The notes: generated by a model from the letters alone, not told the origin. Positions 51,859-62,258 are shown, counted from the first letter of the stretch. The stretch is DNA of 64,000 nucleotides from Bacteroidetes bacterium GWF2_29_10 (GCA_001768555.1 MEOD01000079.1:1-64000), one strand, 5' to 3'. Program-made: numbers and translations.

Positions 51859-53373
51859 ATGAAACAACTTAGTATCATTTTACTCTTATCAGTAATGTTT
51901 TTGCATGGTTTTTCTCAAAACAAAATTAAAAAACATGAGCTTAAATTCCCAAAACAAAGCAAAACAAAATTTCTAAAATCTAATGAAATGCTGCCTGACT
52001 CAAGTACTTATTTTTTATTTGACACAACAAATAATGTATGGGTGCAAAATTCTGCAGAATACATAGAATATGGGTGTGATAAATCTATAGTATATGCTTA
52101 TTATACAATGAATGAAAATTCAATAACAACAGCATATCGACAATATTATTACAAAAATGCTAATGGTTATGACACACTTTTACTTATAGAAAAAAATGTT
52201 GCAGGGTCATGGGTAGTATCCCAAAAATTGACATATACATATAATGCAAACAATGACGTCACTGAAAATTCTTATTCTATTTATGAAAATGGAGCTTGGA
52301 AAGTAAAGAATAAAACAACAACAACATATAATGCAAATAATCAACAAGTAACTTATTCCGAATGGACTTATAGTCAATATTCCGACGCCTTATATGAATC
52401 ATTAGTACAAACATTTACTTATACTGGGAATGCTATAACTCAAATTGATGTAAAAAATGTTGATAAAGATTGTGATGAAAGATATACTGATATAATATGG
52501 TATAATCAAGATAAATTCCTTTTTAGTGAACAGACTTACTCTAAAACTACTAGTATAGGAGCAAATGATTATGCGATAAATTACAAAGTTACAACTTCTT
52601 ATAATGCTTCTGCAAACATTTTAATCAATTATTATTACCTAACTGATGAAAATGGTTATCTTGAGAGCCTATACTCATTCAGAGATATATATACTTATGA
52701 TGCTAAAGGAAATATTCTAACATTAAAATTTGAAGGACTTGACGCAAATAGTTCTTGGGTAACTTTAACAAATGAAGTTTATTCATACACATACGACAAT
52801 AACAACAATATTACTCAAAAAATACAAGAATCTTATGATGATGGTGTTTTATTGGGAGCAACTAAAGAGGAGCCAAATAGATATGTTAGCGTTGCACCTT
52901 TTACCTTAGTTACAACATTAGACCAAACAATATCTGGAGGCGTTAGTGTTGTTCTAAATGCTAGTGGTGCTAACAAATATTTATGGAGTACGGGAGCAAC
53001 AACTTCTTCTATTAACGTTACCCCAGCAAATACCACAGTATATACAGTTACAGGAAAAATTAGTGGTTGTCAAGAAACAGCATCTATTGTTGTAACAATA
53101 TCTGGAGTAAAAAATATATCAGAAAAAACAAATACAATAAAAGTTTATCCTAACCCAACTGTTGATAATGTTAATGTAAACATATCTAATGAAAACAATA
53201 GCAACATTACAATAGAAGTAGTTAACGGTATTGGAGCTAGCATATACAAAAGCAACTCTAATGAAGCTATTATTAATAATGTTATTTCATTAGAAAAATT
53301 TAATGCAGGAATATATTTTATAAATATTATTCAAGGTACTAGTATATATACAGAAAGAATAATCAAAAAATAA
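51859..53373 (+). CDS. T9SS-secreted protein with YD-like repeats
   Basis: The 504-residue protein has a signal peptide (cleavage near GFSQ, residue 20). A repetitive Tyr/Asn-rich region (about 60-330) has units such as YTYNANNDVTENSYSIYENG, TTTYNANNQQVTYSEW and DIYTYDAKGNILTLKF, similar to the repeats of RHS/YD proteins. An Ig-like segment (about 350-412, KYLWSTGATTSSINVTP) and a T9SS type-A sorting domain (427-504, VYPNPTVDNV...) follow. It is probably attached to the surface or released. The Ig-like segment resembles that in the papain-family protease (SYLWNTGAITAKISVNP), so the two share module ancestry. Confidence 0.85.
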   Translation: MKQLSIILLLSVMFLHGFSQNKIKKHELKFPKQSKTKFLKSNEMLPDSSTYFLFDTTNNVWVQNSAEYIEYGCDKSIVYAYYTMNENSITTAYRQYYYKNANGYDTLLLIEKNVAGSWVVSQKLTYTYNANNDVTENSYSIYENGAWKVKNKTTTTYNANNQQVTYSEWTYSQYSDALYESLVQTFTYTGNAITQIDVKNVDKDCDERYTDIIWYNQDKFLFSEQTYSKTTSIGANDYAINYKVTTSYNASANILINYYYLTDENGYLESLYSFRDIYTYDAKGNILTLKFEGLDANSSWVTLTNEVYSYTYDNNNNITQKIQESYDDGVLLGATKEEPNRYVSVAPFTLVTTLDQTISGGVSVVLNASGANKYLWSTGATTSSINVTPANTTVYTVTGKISGCQETASIVVTISGVKNISEKTNTIKVYPNPTVDNVNVNISNENNSNITIEVVNGIGASIYKSNSNEAIINNVISLEKFNAGIYFINIIQGTSIYTERIIKK

Positions 53374-53401
53374 AATAAATTATTTTCTGTTTTTATAAAT
53401 A

Positions 53402-53447
53402 AAAAAAAACGTTCATCTTTCCATTAAAAAGATGAACGTTTTTTTTT
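53402..53447. terminator. Strong bidirectional terminator
   Basis: A perfect stem with core AACGTTCATCTTT/AAAGATGAACGTT and loop CCATTAA is flanked by a long A-run on the left and T-run on the right, so it works on both strands. It ends the T9SS protein transcript 28 nt past the stop. Confidence 0.88.
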
Positions 53448-53621
53448 ATTTAAATAATGAGAGTATTTTAACTAAGCTCTGCTGAAAAACACAGAACGTA
53501 TTGGTAGTTAATAAAATTGTTAATGACTTTCATTGAATAATTGCAAGCAAATTATTAATTTTGAGCAAAAGAGTTTGCTTTTATGATAAAAATACACTTC
53601 CATTAATCATATATTTCAATA

Positions 53622-53740
53622 GATGAATTCAAAATCCCATTTGAGATGCATTTGAATAAGAGTAATCGTTATGTTCAATTATTAGAACAGATTCTGGGAT
53701 AAATTTGTAGGGATTTATCTCAAAAAGTAAGAAACTATCT
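53622..53740 (+). pseudogene. Decayed N-terminal end of an IS transposase
   Basis: The plus strand reads FEMHLNKSNRYVQLLEQI, then after a frame change WDKFVGIYLKK. This resembles the start of IS5/IS1182-type transposases of Bacteroidota (xNRYVxLxxxIPWDxLxxxYxK). The frame breaks where IPW is expected, and stops follow, so the gene is dead. No inverted repeats were found. Confidence 0.45.
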
Positions 53741-53970
53741 TCTCTTGTGCAAAAAATCCGTTAAACCTTTCGATAAATTTGCTACTATTGATGAAAATGG
53801 GATACCACGTATATATTAGGCTTTTGTTGAATTATTACAAATCATTTTTAGTAAAATACCAAGTGCTTAGCCTGACGGTAATGTGATTATTATTTGATTA
53901 CGCTCTTTTTTCAAAGAGTTGGATGGGATTATTTCTTATGACGTTCTGAAAATTTATGGTTTTAGAAAAT

Positions 53971-55236
53971 TTAACTGCCAAAATCGTCAAAAGCAATGTT
54001 TGATTTAGGAACGCCTAAAGAGTCTAACATTTTGAATACAGAATCTATCATTATTGGTGGACCGCAAAGATAATATTCTATTTCTTCTGGTTCGGGATGC
54101 TTTTTTAAGTATTCTTCTAGAACAACATTGTGTATAAATCCTTTATATCCGCTCCAATTGTCTTCTTTTAGAGGTTCAGATAATGCAAGATTAAACTTGA
54201 AATTAGGGAAGTCTTTTTCTATATTTCTGAAATCACTTTCATAAAATACTTCTCTTAAAGAGCGTGCTCCATACCAATAAGATACTTTGCGATGGCTTTT
54301 GTCTGTATGAAATAGTTGAAATATTTGGGAGCGTAAAGGAGCCATTCCTGCACCACCACCAATGTAAACCATTTCATTTTTAGTTTTCTTTATATGAAAT
54401 TCTCCGTAAGGACCAGAAATCATAACTTTATCTCCTGGTTTTCTGGAAAATACATAAGAAGAGCAAATGCCAGGGTTTACGTTTTTAAATTTATTGTTTT
54501 TCTTATCCCAAGGAGGAGTTGCTATTCTTATATTAAGCATAACAATATTACCTTCGGCTGGATGATTTGCCATAGAATAAGCTCTATAAATAGGCTCATC
54601 ATTTTTCATTCTTAAATCCCAAATTTTGAGATTATCCCAGTCTTCTCTAAATTTATCTTCAACGATAATATCTTTAAAATCAACTTCACATTTAGGCACA
54701 TCTATTTGCACGTATCCTCCTGATTCAAAATCAAGAGTTTCTCCTTCTGGCAGTTTTACAATAAATTCTTTAATAAATGTGGCTACATTATTGTTAGACA
54801 CTACTTCACATTCCATTTTTTTAATTCCAAATATTTCTTTTGGAATTTCAATTTTCATGTCTTCCCTAATTTTTACTTGACATCCTAACCGCCAATTATT
54901 TAGTTGCTCTTTGCGCGAAAAAAAACCTTTTTCCGTTGGTAATATAGACCCGCCACCTTCAACAACCTGACAACGACACATACCACATGTGCCTCCTCCG
55001 CCACATGCCGAGGGTAGAAAGATTTTTTCATTAGAAAGAGTAGAAAGCAAAGAACTTCCTCCTTCAACTTCTATTTCTTTATCGTTATTTATTGTTATTT
55101 TAAGTTTTCCCGATGGAGCTAATTTTGATTTCGCAAATAATAGCAAGCCTACTAATATCAACATTATAAGCAAAAATACTATGATACTATACAATACTAT
55201 GTTTGTAATTGACACTTGAAGTAATATATTTTCCAT
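53971..55236 (-). CDS. nqrF: Na+-translocating NADH:quinone reductase subunit F
   Basis: NqrF is the entry subunit: it oxidises NADH with FAD and passes electrons to a [2Fe-2S] cluster. The 421-residue protein has one N-terminal membrane helix (13-35). The plant-type ferredoxin domain holds Cys78, Cys84, Cys87 ([11 protein letters not shown]) and Cys119. The ferredoxin-reductase module has FAD-binding [10 protein letters not shown], the NAD-binding [13 protein letters not shown] and the C-terminal [14 protein letters not shown]. It is the last gene of the nqrABCDEF operon, 9 nt after nqrE. Confidence 0.96.
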   Translation of the reverse strand: MENILLQVSITNIVLYSIIVFLLIMLILVGLLLFAKSKLAPSGKLKITINNDKEIEVEGGSSLLSTLSNEKIFLPSACGGGGTCGMCRCQVVEGGGSILPTEKGFFSRKEQLNNWRLGCQVKIREDMKIEIPKEIFGIKKMECEVVSNNNVATFIKEFIVKLPEGETLDFESGGYVQIDVPKCEVDFKDIIVEDKFREDWDNLKIWDLRMKNDEPIYRAYSMANHPAEGNIVMLNIRIATPPWDKKNNKFKNVNPGICSSYVFSRKPGDKVMISGPYGEFHIKKTKNEMVYIGGGAGMAPLRSQIFQLFHTDKSHRKVSYWYGARSLREVFYESDFRNIEKDFPNFKFNLALSEPLKEDNWSGYKGFIHNVVLEEYLKKHPEPEEIEYYLCGPPIMIDSVFKMLDSLGVPKSNIAFDDFGS

Positions 55237-55245
55237 AAGTAATTA

Positions 55246-55863
55246 TTATAATTTTATTCCCATAAAACTCATAAAAGCAATAGCCATTAATCCTGTAATT
55301 ATAAATGTTATTCCTAGTCCACGTAAGGCTGGAGGAATATTCGAATAACTTATCTTTTCTCTTATTGCTGCTATTGATATTATTGCAAGAAACCAACCTA
55401 TACCTGAACCTGCTGCGTAAACAGTTGCTTCCGATATTGTTTGATATTCTCTTTCTTGCATAAATAAGGCGCCTCCAAGTATTGCGCAGTTTACTGCTAT
55501 CAATGGTAAAAATATCCCTAAGGCATTATAAAGGGGAGGGGAGTACTTCTCTATAACCATTTCTACTAATTGCACTATAGCTGCAATTACAGCTATGAAC
55601 ATTATGAAACTAAGAAAACTTAAATCAACTCCTTTAAAATCATCACCAAGCCAACTTAATGCTCCTGCTTTTAACATATAATTGTCTAGCAACCAGTTTA
55701 CGGGAACTGTTATTAATAATACAAATGTTACAGCAATTCCTAAACCAAAAGATGTCTTAACGGTTTTTGATACAGCTAAATAAGAGCACATGCCTAAGAA
55801 ATAGGCGAAAATCATATTATCTATGAATATTGACTTTACAAATAAATTAAATAAACTTTCCAT
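55246..55863 (-). CDS. nqrE: Na+-translocating NADH:quinone reductase subunit E
   Basis: This 205-residue membrane subunit has six helices and is homologous to NqrD and RnfA. The segments [18 protein letters not shown] and [12 protein letters not shown] carry the conserved Cys residues that coordinate the intramembrane iron centre together with NqrD. The N-terminal [14 protein letters not shown] matches NqrE. The gene lies 10 nt after nqrD. Confidence 0.95.
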   Translation of the reverse strand: MESLFNLFVKSIFIDNMIFAYFLGMCSYLAVSKTVKTSFGLGIAVTFVLLITVPVNWLLDNYMLKAGALSWLGDDFKGVDLSFLSFIMFIAVIAAIVQLVEMVIEKYSPPLYNALGIFLPLIAVNCAILGGALFMQEREYQTISEATVYAAGSGIGWFLAIISIAAIREKISYSNIPPALRGLGITFIITGLMAIAFMSFMGIKL

Positions 55864-55873
55864 ACTCTATATA

Positions 55874-56494
55874 TTATTTTTCTATCAAATTAGGATTGTA
55901 ACTTCGTTGAACCCATATTATTATTCCGATAATTATTAATGCCATTGGTGGAAGAATCATTAATCCATTGTTTTCGTAACCTAAATCATATAAGAATTGA
56001 GGTACAACTTGATAACCATATATTTTCCCAGAACCAAACAATTCTCGCAAAAAAGCTACTAAAACAAGGATTAATCCATATCCTATACCATTTCCTATGC
56101 CATCAATGAAGCTTGGAATAGGTTTGTTTGACATTGCAAAAGCTTCTAAACGACCCATTAGAATACAATTAGTTATTATAAGTCCCACAAATACGGATAG
56201 TTTCTTACTAACATCGTAAACGTAAGCCTTTAATAACTGGTCAACTATTATTACTAATGCAGCAATAACTACCAATTGAACTATTATTCTTATTCTTGAT
56301 GGAATAGTATTGCGCAATAAAGATATGATTAGATTTGAAAAACCTGTAACTATTGTTACTGATAATGCCATAATTAAGGCTGGCTTCATCTGAACTGTTA
56401 CAGCTAAAGCCGAACATATTCCCAAAACCTGAACTGTTATCGGATTACTCAGATTAAATGGGTTTTTTAATAATTTTATATTATCACTCGACAT
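55874..56494 (-). CDS. nqrD: Na+-translocating NADH:quinone reductase subunit D
   Basis: The 206-residue, six-helix subunit has the paired Cys-bearing helices LGICSALAVTVQMKPAL and LIITNCILMGRLEAF that, with NqrE, form the membrane Fe site. It is homologous to RnfE, but the operon content identifies NQR. The gene lies 12 nt after nqrC. Confidence 0.95.
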   Translation of the reverse strand: MSSDNIKLLKNPFNLSNPITVQVLGICSALAVTVQMKPALIMALSVTIVTGFSNLIISLLRNTIPSRIRIIVQLVVIAALVIIVDQLLKAYVYDVSKKLSVFVGLIITNCILMGRLEAFAMSNKPIPSFIDGIGNGIGYGLILVLVAFLRELFGSGKIYGYQVVPQFLYDLGYENNGLMILPPMALIIIGIIIWVQRSYNPNLIEK

Positions 56495-56506
56495 AATTAT
56501 AATTAT

Positions 56507-57214
56507 TTATTGTTTTAAATTCTTTTCTTTTTCAAAGTAACTACTATATAATGAAAGATTATCTTTAAGCATATGCGTGACCCCATCACTTGTTATCGTT
56601 CCACCTGAAATAGCATCAACTCCATGCATGTCATCTTTGTTCGCTCCTCCTTTTACTAGTTTGATACTTGTAAATACACCAGTTTCATCATAAATTTGCT
56701 TGTTAGTAAACTGAGCTTGAAAGCTTTTTGTATCTATTTCCGCTCCTAAACCTGGTGTTTCTCCTTTATGATCAAATATAGCTCCTTCAATTGTGTTATA
56801 ATCATTCTTTAACGCAATATAACCCCATATAGGTCCCCATAATCCTTTGCCTCTTAATGGAACTATAATATTTGTGTCTCCATTATCTTTAACACATATA
56901 AACAAAGGAAGTTGTCTTTCTGATTCTTTTTTCTTGTATTCCAATGGAATATCTATGGAAAATGCGTTTTCTACATTTAAAATTTCTCCATTAGAATTAA
57001 CTGCTATTGCAGATTTGATATATTTGTTGTATAACTCTTCTGCGTCCTTAACATTATTCTCAATATTAGCTGAATTAAGAATATTTTGCATCTTTTCAAT
57101 CTTTATATTATGTGATTGAATTGGCTGTAATTGTATTGCCGTAAACGATAATATTGCAGCTACAATAATCACTAATACTGATGAGTAAATAAATATATAT
57201 GTATTGCTGTGCAT
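56507..57214 (-). CDS. nqrC: Na+-translocating NADH:quinone reductase subunit C
   Basis: The 235-residue protein has an N-terminal membrane helix (8-28) and a periplasmic FMN domain. The flavin is bound covalently through a phosphoester to Thr206 in ISGGTITSDGV (consensus SGAT; here SGGT). The conserved GLWGPIWGYIAL and GETPGLGAEI segments are present. The gene lies 16 nt after nqrB. Confidence 0.95.
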   Translation of the reverse strand: MHSNTYIFIYSSVLVIIVAAILSFTAIQLQPIQSHNIKIEKMQNILNSANIENNVKDAEELYNKYIKSAIAVNSNGEILNVENAFSIDIPLEYKKKESERQLPLFICVKDNGDTNIIVPLRGKGLWGPIWGYIALKNDYNTIEGAIFDHKGETPGLGAEIDTKSFQAQFTNKQIYDETGVFTSIKLVKGGANKDDMHGVDAISGGTITSDGVTHMLKDNLSLYSSYFEKEKNLKQ

Positions 57215-57230
57215 AATTATTTGTATTTTT

Positions 57231-58397
57231 TTAGTTAATATTTTTCACTCTGTTTAATCGCCTATTAATATTGCTTTGAATAACGTAGTAGTCTATCAAT
57301 GGAGCAAAGGTGTTCATTAATAGTATTGAAAGCATCGTTCCTTCTGGATAAGCAGGGTTAAAAACCCTAATCATTATAGCAAAGAAACCTCCTAAAAAAC
57401 CATAAATGTATTTGCCTATACTAGTCTGTGCCGCCGTAACAGGATCGGTTGCCATAAATACCGCACCAAAAAGAAAACTTCCCAATAGTATATGATATAA
57501 AGGGCTTAGTTGCATAAATTCATTTACTGCAAATATATTAAATATAGAACTCATTACTACTCCTCCCAAAACAAATGAAAGCATTATTTTAAAACTCCCT
57601 ATTCTAGTTATAATTAAAATAAATGCTCCAATTAATATTGCAAACTTTGATGTTTCTCCTATTGAGCCTGGCACAAATCCCCAAAATAATGTCCATAAGT
57701 CTGGGATTTTATCAAAAGCACCATGAGCCGCATTACCTAATGGCGTAGCACCCGAAAACCCATCAACTACAGCCAATTTGTTTTTACTAAGCTCTGAAAC
57801 CCATATTAAATCTCCTGTAATCTTTGATGGATAAGCAAAAAATATAAATGCCCTTGACAATAAAGCTGGATTGAATATATTCATTCCTGTTCCTCCAAAG
57901 ACTTCTTTTCCTATTATTACAGCAAATATTGTTGCAATACTAACCATCCACAATGGCACATCAACAGGCATAACCAATGGAATTAACATTCCTGATACTA
58001 AAAATCCCTCGTTTACTTCATGTCCTCTTATTTGCGCAGCCACAAATTCAACAGCCAATCCAGAAACATAACTGACTACTATAATTGGAAATACTTTTAT
58101 AAATCCATTAAAAAATACTTCAAAAAAACTAACGTTATCTTCTCCTAATGATAAGAAATGAAAGTATCCTACATTCCATATCCCAAATAATAAAGCTGGA
58201 ATTAACGACATTATAACTATTGACATAGTTCTCTTTAAATCAATGCTATCTCTTATATGGCTTCCTTTATTGGTTACTTTATTGGAAACATATAAAAACG
58301 TCTCAAAGGCATCAAAGGTTGATCGTAATTTCTCAAACTTACCTCCCTCTTGAAAATTAGGCTTTATATTGTCTATTATTTTTCTTAGTTGTTTCAT
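57231..58397 (-). CDS. nqrB: Na+-translocating NADH:quinone reductase subunit B
   Basis: The 388-residue membrane subunit holds covalent FMN at Thr218 in GFSGATPLGN, plus riboflavin and the quinone-reducing and Na+-path residues. The cytoplasmic N-terminal extension (1-55) is typical. Conserved membrane segments include RGHEVNEGFLVSGMLIPLV, FGGTGMNIFNPALLSRAF and FGAVFMATDPVTAAQT. The gene lies 12 nt after nqrA. Confidence 0.96.
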   Translation of the reverse strand: MKQLRKIIDNIKPNFQEGGKFEKLRSTFDAFETFLYVSNKVTNKGSHIRDSIDLKRTMSIVIMSLIPALLFGIWNVGYFHFLSLGEDNVSFFEVFFNGFIKVFPIIVVSYVSGLAVEFVAAQIRGHEVNEGFLVSGMLIPLVMPVDVPLWMVSIATIFAVIIGKEVFGGTGMNIFNPALLSRAFIFFAYPSKITGDLIWVSELSKNKLAVVDGFSGATPLGNAAHGAFDKIPDLWTLFWGFVPGSIGETSKFAILIGAFILIITRIGSFKIMLSFVLGGVVMSSIFNIFAVNEFMQLSPLYHILLGSFLFGAVFMATDPVTAAQTSIGKYIYGFLGGFFAIMIRVFNPAYPEGTMLSILLMNTFAPLIDYYVIQSNINRRLNRVKNIN

Positions 58398-58409
58398 CTT
58401 TCAGTGATT

Positions 58410-59756
58410 TTAATTCATTTCTTTTCTGATTAAATCAATTCCTTCTCTCAATATAGATTGAATCTCTATCTTTGATGGACATATAAACTCACATAGAGCA
58501 AAGTCCTCTTCATCCACCTCGTATATCCCAAGTTGTTCCATTAAATCAATATCTCCAGCTAATGCAGCTTTGAGTAATTGCATTGGCATAATATCCATAG
58601 GAAGAACTTTTTCATATTGACCTGTCATAACGAAAGCCCTTTCTCCTCCATGAAAATTAGTATCAATTTTTAATTTTTTGTTAGGAAGTAAAGCAGACAA
58701 AAATGTTTTAGAAAAACTTAACTTATTAAGTCCTGGCAATGCCCAGCCTATCATTTCGTAATAATCTCCCTCCTCTATAATCGTTATCATATTATGATAA
58801 TAACCTATATAACCATCTTTTTCTATTTTTTCACCTGTAAGAACATTTCCACTTATTATTCTTACGTTTTGATTTTTCAAATTATCTTTAATGAGTCCTG
58901 CAATATTTGCTCCTATTGTAGTTTGAATATAGCAAGGTTTTGTTACTTCTGTTCCAGCTAATGCAATAAATGTTTCTGCACTTATTGTCCCATTGGTAAA
59001 CAAATATCCTATACGAATTATGTCCAATGGATATAAATACCATACAACTTCGCCCTTATTTATAGGTTTTGTGTGATGTATTTGTATCCCAACATTGCCA
59101 ACTGGATGCGGACCTTCAAATTTATTTACTATTATTTTATCTGAAGATAAATCTTTATATAAGCCTTTTTGTTCATTTGCCAAATTAATACCTAAATAAA
59201 TATTCCCATTTGTTAGAATACCTAATATATCTAAGCCTTTTCTGAAATATTTATAGTTGCTTTTTACATAATCATCAATGTCAGCCCCTAAAGGAGAACT
59301 GTCAAAGCATGAAACATAAATATCACGTGCAATATTTTCGGGATTAGCAATACATGAATATGGACGCTGACGAATAGATACCCATAATCCACTTTTCAAT
59401 AATATTTCTTTTACATTGTCAATATTATTTGTATTTATATCATAAGTAAGACTTTCATTGTTTTTGTCACTCTTTATTTCTATTGCCTCAATTCTTCTTT
59501 TATCTCCTCGCTTGACTCTTTCTACAACCCCACTTACAGGCGATGTAAATAGTATTTTTTCATTATTCTTATCATAGAAAAGTGCGGTACCTACCTTAAC
59601 AGTATCTCCCTCATTAACTAATAATTTTGGGGTAACATATCGAAAATTAGTGGGGCATATTGCGCAATAATCAGAATTATATATTATTACTTCTTTTTGC
59701 GCCGCTCCCTCTAATTCAATGTTATAACCTTTTTTTATTTTTACTAAATTATTCAT
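58410..59756 (-). CDS. nqrA: Na+-translocating NADH:quinone reductase subunit A
   Basis: The 448-residue cytoplasmic subunit caps the complex and helps form the quinone site. Recognisable segments are KKGYNIELEGAAQKEV at the start, VNKFEGPHPVGNVGIQIHHT, the TIGANIAGLIKD region and CEFICPSKIEIQSILREGID at the end. It is the first gene of the operon. Upstream (59757-59913) no clear TAnnTTTG box was found on the minus strand. NQR would pump Na+ and feed electrons into menaquinone. Confidence 0.95.
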   Translation of the reverse strand: MNNLVKIKKGYNIELEGAAQKEVIIYNSDYCAICPTNFRYVTPKLLVNEGDTVKVGTALFYDKNNEKILFTSPVSGVVERVKRGDKRRIEAIEIKSDKNNESLTYDINTNNIDNVKEILLKSGLWVSIRQRPYSCIANPENIARDIYVSCFDSSPLGADIDDYVKSNYKYFRKGLDILGILTNGNIYLGINLANEQKGLYKDLSSDKIIVNKFEGPHPVGNVGIQIHHTKPINKGEVVWYLYPLDIIRIGYLFTNGTISAETFIALAGTEVTKPCYIQTTIGANIAGLIKDNLKNQNVRIISGNVLTGEKIEKDGYIGYYHNMITIIEEGDYYEMIGWALPGLNKLSFSKTFLSALLPNKKLKIDTNFHGGERAFVMTGQYEKVLPMDIMPMQLLKAALAGDIDLMEQLGIYEVDEEDFALCEFICPSKIEIQSILREGIDLIRKEMN

Positions 59757-59913
59757 AAAAATATACTTTATTTTGAAAGGTAAAATTAAAAACTTTTATT
59801 TGATTATTTATGAATTCAAATACTTAAATTTAAAAATGATTATTTAAATTACATATTTTTCTTAATTCTCTAAGATAAAAAACAATAGTATTAAACTTTC
59901 TTTATGTTAGAAA

Positions 59914-60426
59914 TTATTTATATTCTTTATAAAGTTCTTCATAGTGGTCAGCGTTATCTCTAATGCCTTTTGCTATTTTTTCCATGTCAACTTGTTTTAT
60001 CTTTTTCGCAGGAATGCCTCCATATATCCATCCTGATTCAAGTTCACTTCCACTTGTAACTACAGCCCCAGCTCCAATAATTACATTCGAATTAACTATT
60101 GCATTGTCTAGCACAACAGCACCCATTCCAACTAAAACATTTTCATGTATAATGCACCCATGCACAATCGCATTATGTCCTATAGTTGTATAATCTCCTA
60201 TTTCTACTGGTCCTGTTTCTGGTGTGCCGTGTATTGTAGCATTATCTTGCACATTAACGCATTTACCTATCTTTATATAATTTACATCACCTCTTAAAAC
60301 CGCACTATACCAAATACTAGATTTTGATCCAATAGTAACATCTCCTATAATGGTTGCATTTTCAGCAACAAAAACATCATTATCCAGTATTGGCGTTTTG
60401 TCTTTAAACTTAATTATATTTGCCAT
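59914..60426 (-). CDS. Gamma-carbonic-anhydrase-like hexapeptide protein (YrdA/PaaY type)
   Basis: The 170-residue left-handed beta-helix protein has repeats such as ATIIGDVTIGSKSSIW and VEIGDYTTIGHNAIVHGC. The three zinc-binding His of gamma-class carbonic anhydrases, His66, His84 and His89, are in place. The short YrdA/PaaY-type lacks the acidic loop of Cam, so carbonic anhydrase activity is uncertain. A C-terminal helix ends ADHYEELYKEYK. It starts one base after the nadB stop, so it is in the nadB transcript. Confidence 0.85.
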   Translation of the reverse strand: MANIIKFKDKTPILDNDVFVAENATIIGDVTIGSKSSIWYSAVLRGDVNYIKIGKCVNVQDNATIHGTPETGPVEIGDYTTIGHNAIVHGCIIHENVLVGMGAVVLDNAIVNSNVIIGAGAVVTSGSELESGWIYGGIPAKKIKQVDMEKIAKGIRDNADHYEELYKEYK

Positions 60427-60427
60427 A

Positions 60428-62017
60428 TTATTTTAAAGTGTTAATTAATTTTACTAATTTAAATGGGTAATCAATATTGTAATGTAACCCTCTGCTTTCT
60501 TTTCTGTCCATAGCCATTTCTATTATTAAATAACCAATATTTATGGCATTTCTTAATTCGCATAGTTTGGGAAATAGTTTTGAACGTTGATAAATATCCT
60601 CTGTCTCTCTGTAAATTATTTCCAATCTATCTAAGGCCCTCTTTAATCTTAAATCAGACCGCACAATTCCAACATAGTTAGACATTATAGATTGTACTTC
60701 TTTCATGCTTTGTGTAATAAGAACCATTTCTTCATGCAATACTGTTCCTTCATCATTCCAATCCGGAATTTCTTCACAAAAAGGTACATTTTGAAATGTT
60801 TTAACCGCATCATTTGCTGCTGTTTCCGATATAACAAGTGCTTCTAATAATGAATTTGATGCTAATCTATTTGCCCCATGCATTCCTGTTGATGCGCATT
60901 CGCCTGAAGCATACAAATTTTTTATTGAGCTCCTTCCGTATTTATCAACCTTTATTCCTCCACATAAATAATGTGCAGCTGGAACAACTGGTATCATTTC
61001 TTTTGTAATGTCAATACCTATATCTAAACATTTTTTGTAAATATTTGGAAATTTATTTGTTAAATCTTCTTTGTCAATATTTGTGCAGTCTATATAAACA
61101 TAATCTTTCCCACTAATTTTCATCTCATTATCTATTGCTCGTGCAACAATATCTCGTGGAGCCAAAGAGCCTCTTTTGTCATATTTTTGCATAAACTCAT
61201 TTTTGTAAAAATCTTTTAATATTGCGCCATGACCTCTTAATGCTTCGGTTATTAGAAAGGAGGGGGTTTCTTTTGGATTATATAAAGCTGTTGGATGAAA
61301 CTGAACAAATTCCATGTTTTCAACCTGTCCTTTTGCTCTATATGCAATAGAGATGCCATCTCCAGTTGCAATAACAGGGTTTGTCGTGTTAGAATATATC
61401 ATTCCTATACCACCTGTTGCAATTAGTGTTTTCTTTGCTAATATTGTTTTTATACTATTGTTTGATTGGTCTAATATATAAGCTCCAAAACAAGTTTTGT
61501 TTGTTGAAATTCGTTTTACTTCTATTCCAACATGATGTTCTGTTATAATATCAACAGCAAAGTGATTCTCTAATACTTCTATGTTTTTATTTTGTTTTAC
61601 ACTTTCTATTAAAGCTCTCATTATTTCCGAACCAGTATTATCTTTATGGTGAATAATTCTGTATTCAGAATGCCCTCCTTCTCGTCCTAAATCATATTCT
61701 CCAGTTTCTGTTTTGTCAAAGTTAACACCCCATTCAATCAGCTCATTTATTAATTGTTTTGATTCTTTAACAACAAAATTTACAGTATCTATGTTGCATA
61801 ATTCATCTCCAGCAATAATCGTATCGTTTATATGCTTTTCATAACTGTCTGGTTGATACAAAACAGCTGCAATTCCTCCTTGGGCATAACGTGTATTTGT
61901 TTCATTTTGGGATACTTTTGATATAACACAAACACTTCCGTATTTTGCTACTTTCAATGCAAATGTAAGTCCTGCAATACCACTTCCTATAACTAAAAAA
62001 TCTACTTTTTTTCTCAT
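60428..62017 (-). CDS. nadB: L-aspartate oxidase
   Basis: This FAD enzyme oxidises aspartate to iminoaspartate with oxygen or fumarate as acceptor, the first step of NAD synthesis. The 529-residue protein has the FAD motif VIGSGIAGLTFALKVAK, then NTRYAQGGIAAV, and the active-site segments EGGHSEYRIIHHKDNTGSEI split over about 133-152 and VPAAHYLCGGI. The HGANRLASNSLLEALV block and a C-terminal helical domain follow. The HYLCGGI and GHSEYR features suit NadB rather than fumarate reductase. Partners nadA and nadC are not nearby. A minus-strand -7 box TACCTTTG lies 21-28 nt upstream. Confidence 0.94.
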   Translation of the reverse strand: MRKKVDFLVIGSGIAGLTFALKVAKYGSVCVISKVSQNETNTRYAQGGIAAVLYQPDSYEKHINDTIIAGDELCNIDTVNFVVKESKQLINELIEWGVNFDKTETGEYDLGREGGHSEYRIIHHKDNTGSEIMRALIESVKQNKNIEVLENHFAVDIITEHHVGIEVKRISTNKTCFGAYILDQSNNSIKTILAKKTLIATGGIGMIYSNTTNPVIATGDGISIAYRAKGQVENMEFVQFHPTALYNPKETPSFLITEALRGHGAILKDFYKNEFMQKYDKRGSLAPRDIVARAIDNEMKISGKDYVYIDCTNIDKEDLTNKFPNIYKKCLDIGIDITKEMIPVVPAAHYLCGGIKVDKYGRSSIKNLYASGECASTGMHGANRLASNSLLEALVISETAANDAVKTFQNVPFCEEIPDWNDEGTVLHEEMVLITQSMKEVQSIMSNYVGIVRSDLRLKRALDRLEIIYRETEDIYQRSKLFPKLCELRNAINIGYLIIEMAMDRKESRGLHYNIDYPFKLVKLINTLK

Positions 62018-62037
62018 ATAATTTTTAAATATAATAT

Positions 62038-62045
62038 CAAAGGTA
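62038..62045 (-). promoter_or_regulatory. -7 box of nadB
   Basis: The minus strand reads TACCTTTG (TAnnTTTG). A TTG lies 16 nt further upstream (62064-62062), shorter than the usual 19. Confidence 0.45.
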
Positions 62046-62233
62046 TAACATTTTTTTAATACAATGTTATAAGATGAAAATTTTTAAAGAAAAGTGGAAA
62101 TAAAGAATAGGTAAACCATTAAGCAAACTCTAAAAAAAAAATATTCCTTATTTCCCTTAGCTGTTTTATTGATAATGAAAATTAAAAATTAATAATAAAA
62201 AAATAATTATAAGCGTAGTTTAGTATATTTTTA

Positions 62234-62241
62234 TAATTTTG
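62234..62241 (+). promoter_or_regulatory. -7 box of the tRNA-Arg gene
   Basis: TAATTTTG matches TAnnTTTG and lies 17 nt upstream of the tRNA 5' end, a fitting distance for a short leader. Confidence 0.5.
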
Positions 62242-62258
62242 CAACATAAAAGTAATGA

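Larger units (their letters stand above)
53374..53970. other. 597-nt intergenic region with terminator and transposase remnant
   Basis: Besides the terminator (53402-53447) and the transposase remnant (53622-53740), the region has a short hairpin CTCTTT...AAAGAG (53903-53918) about 50 nt past the nqrF stop. It lacks a T-run, so it is a weak candidate for the NQR operon terminator. Nothing else is seen. Confidence 0.5.

Noticed and set aside
53971-59756. RNF complex instead of NQR
   Set aside because: NqrF with a fused ferredoxin-reductase domain, NqrA and the order ABCDEF are specific to NQR; RnfB and RnfC are absent.
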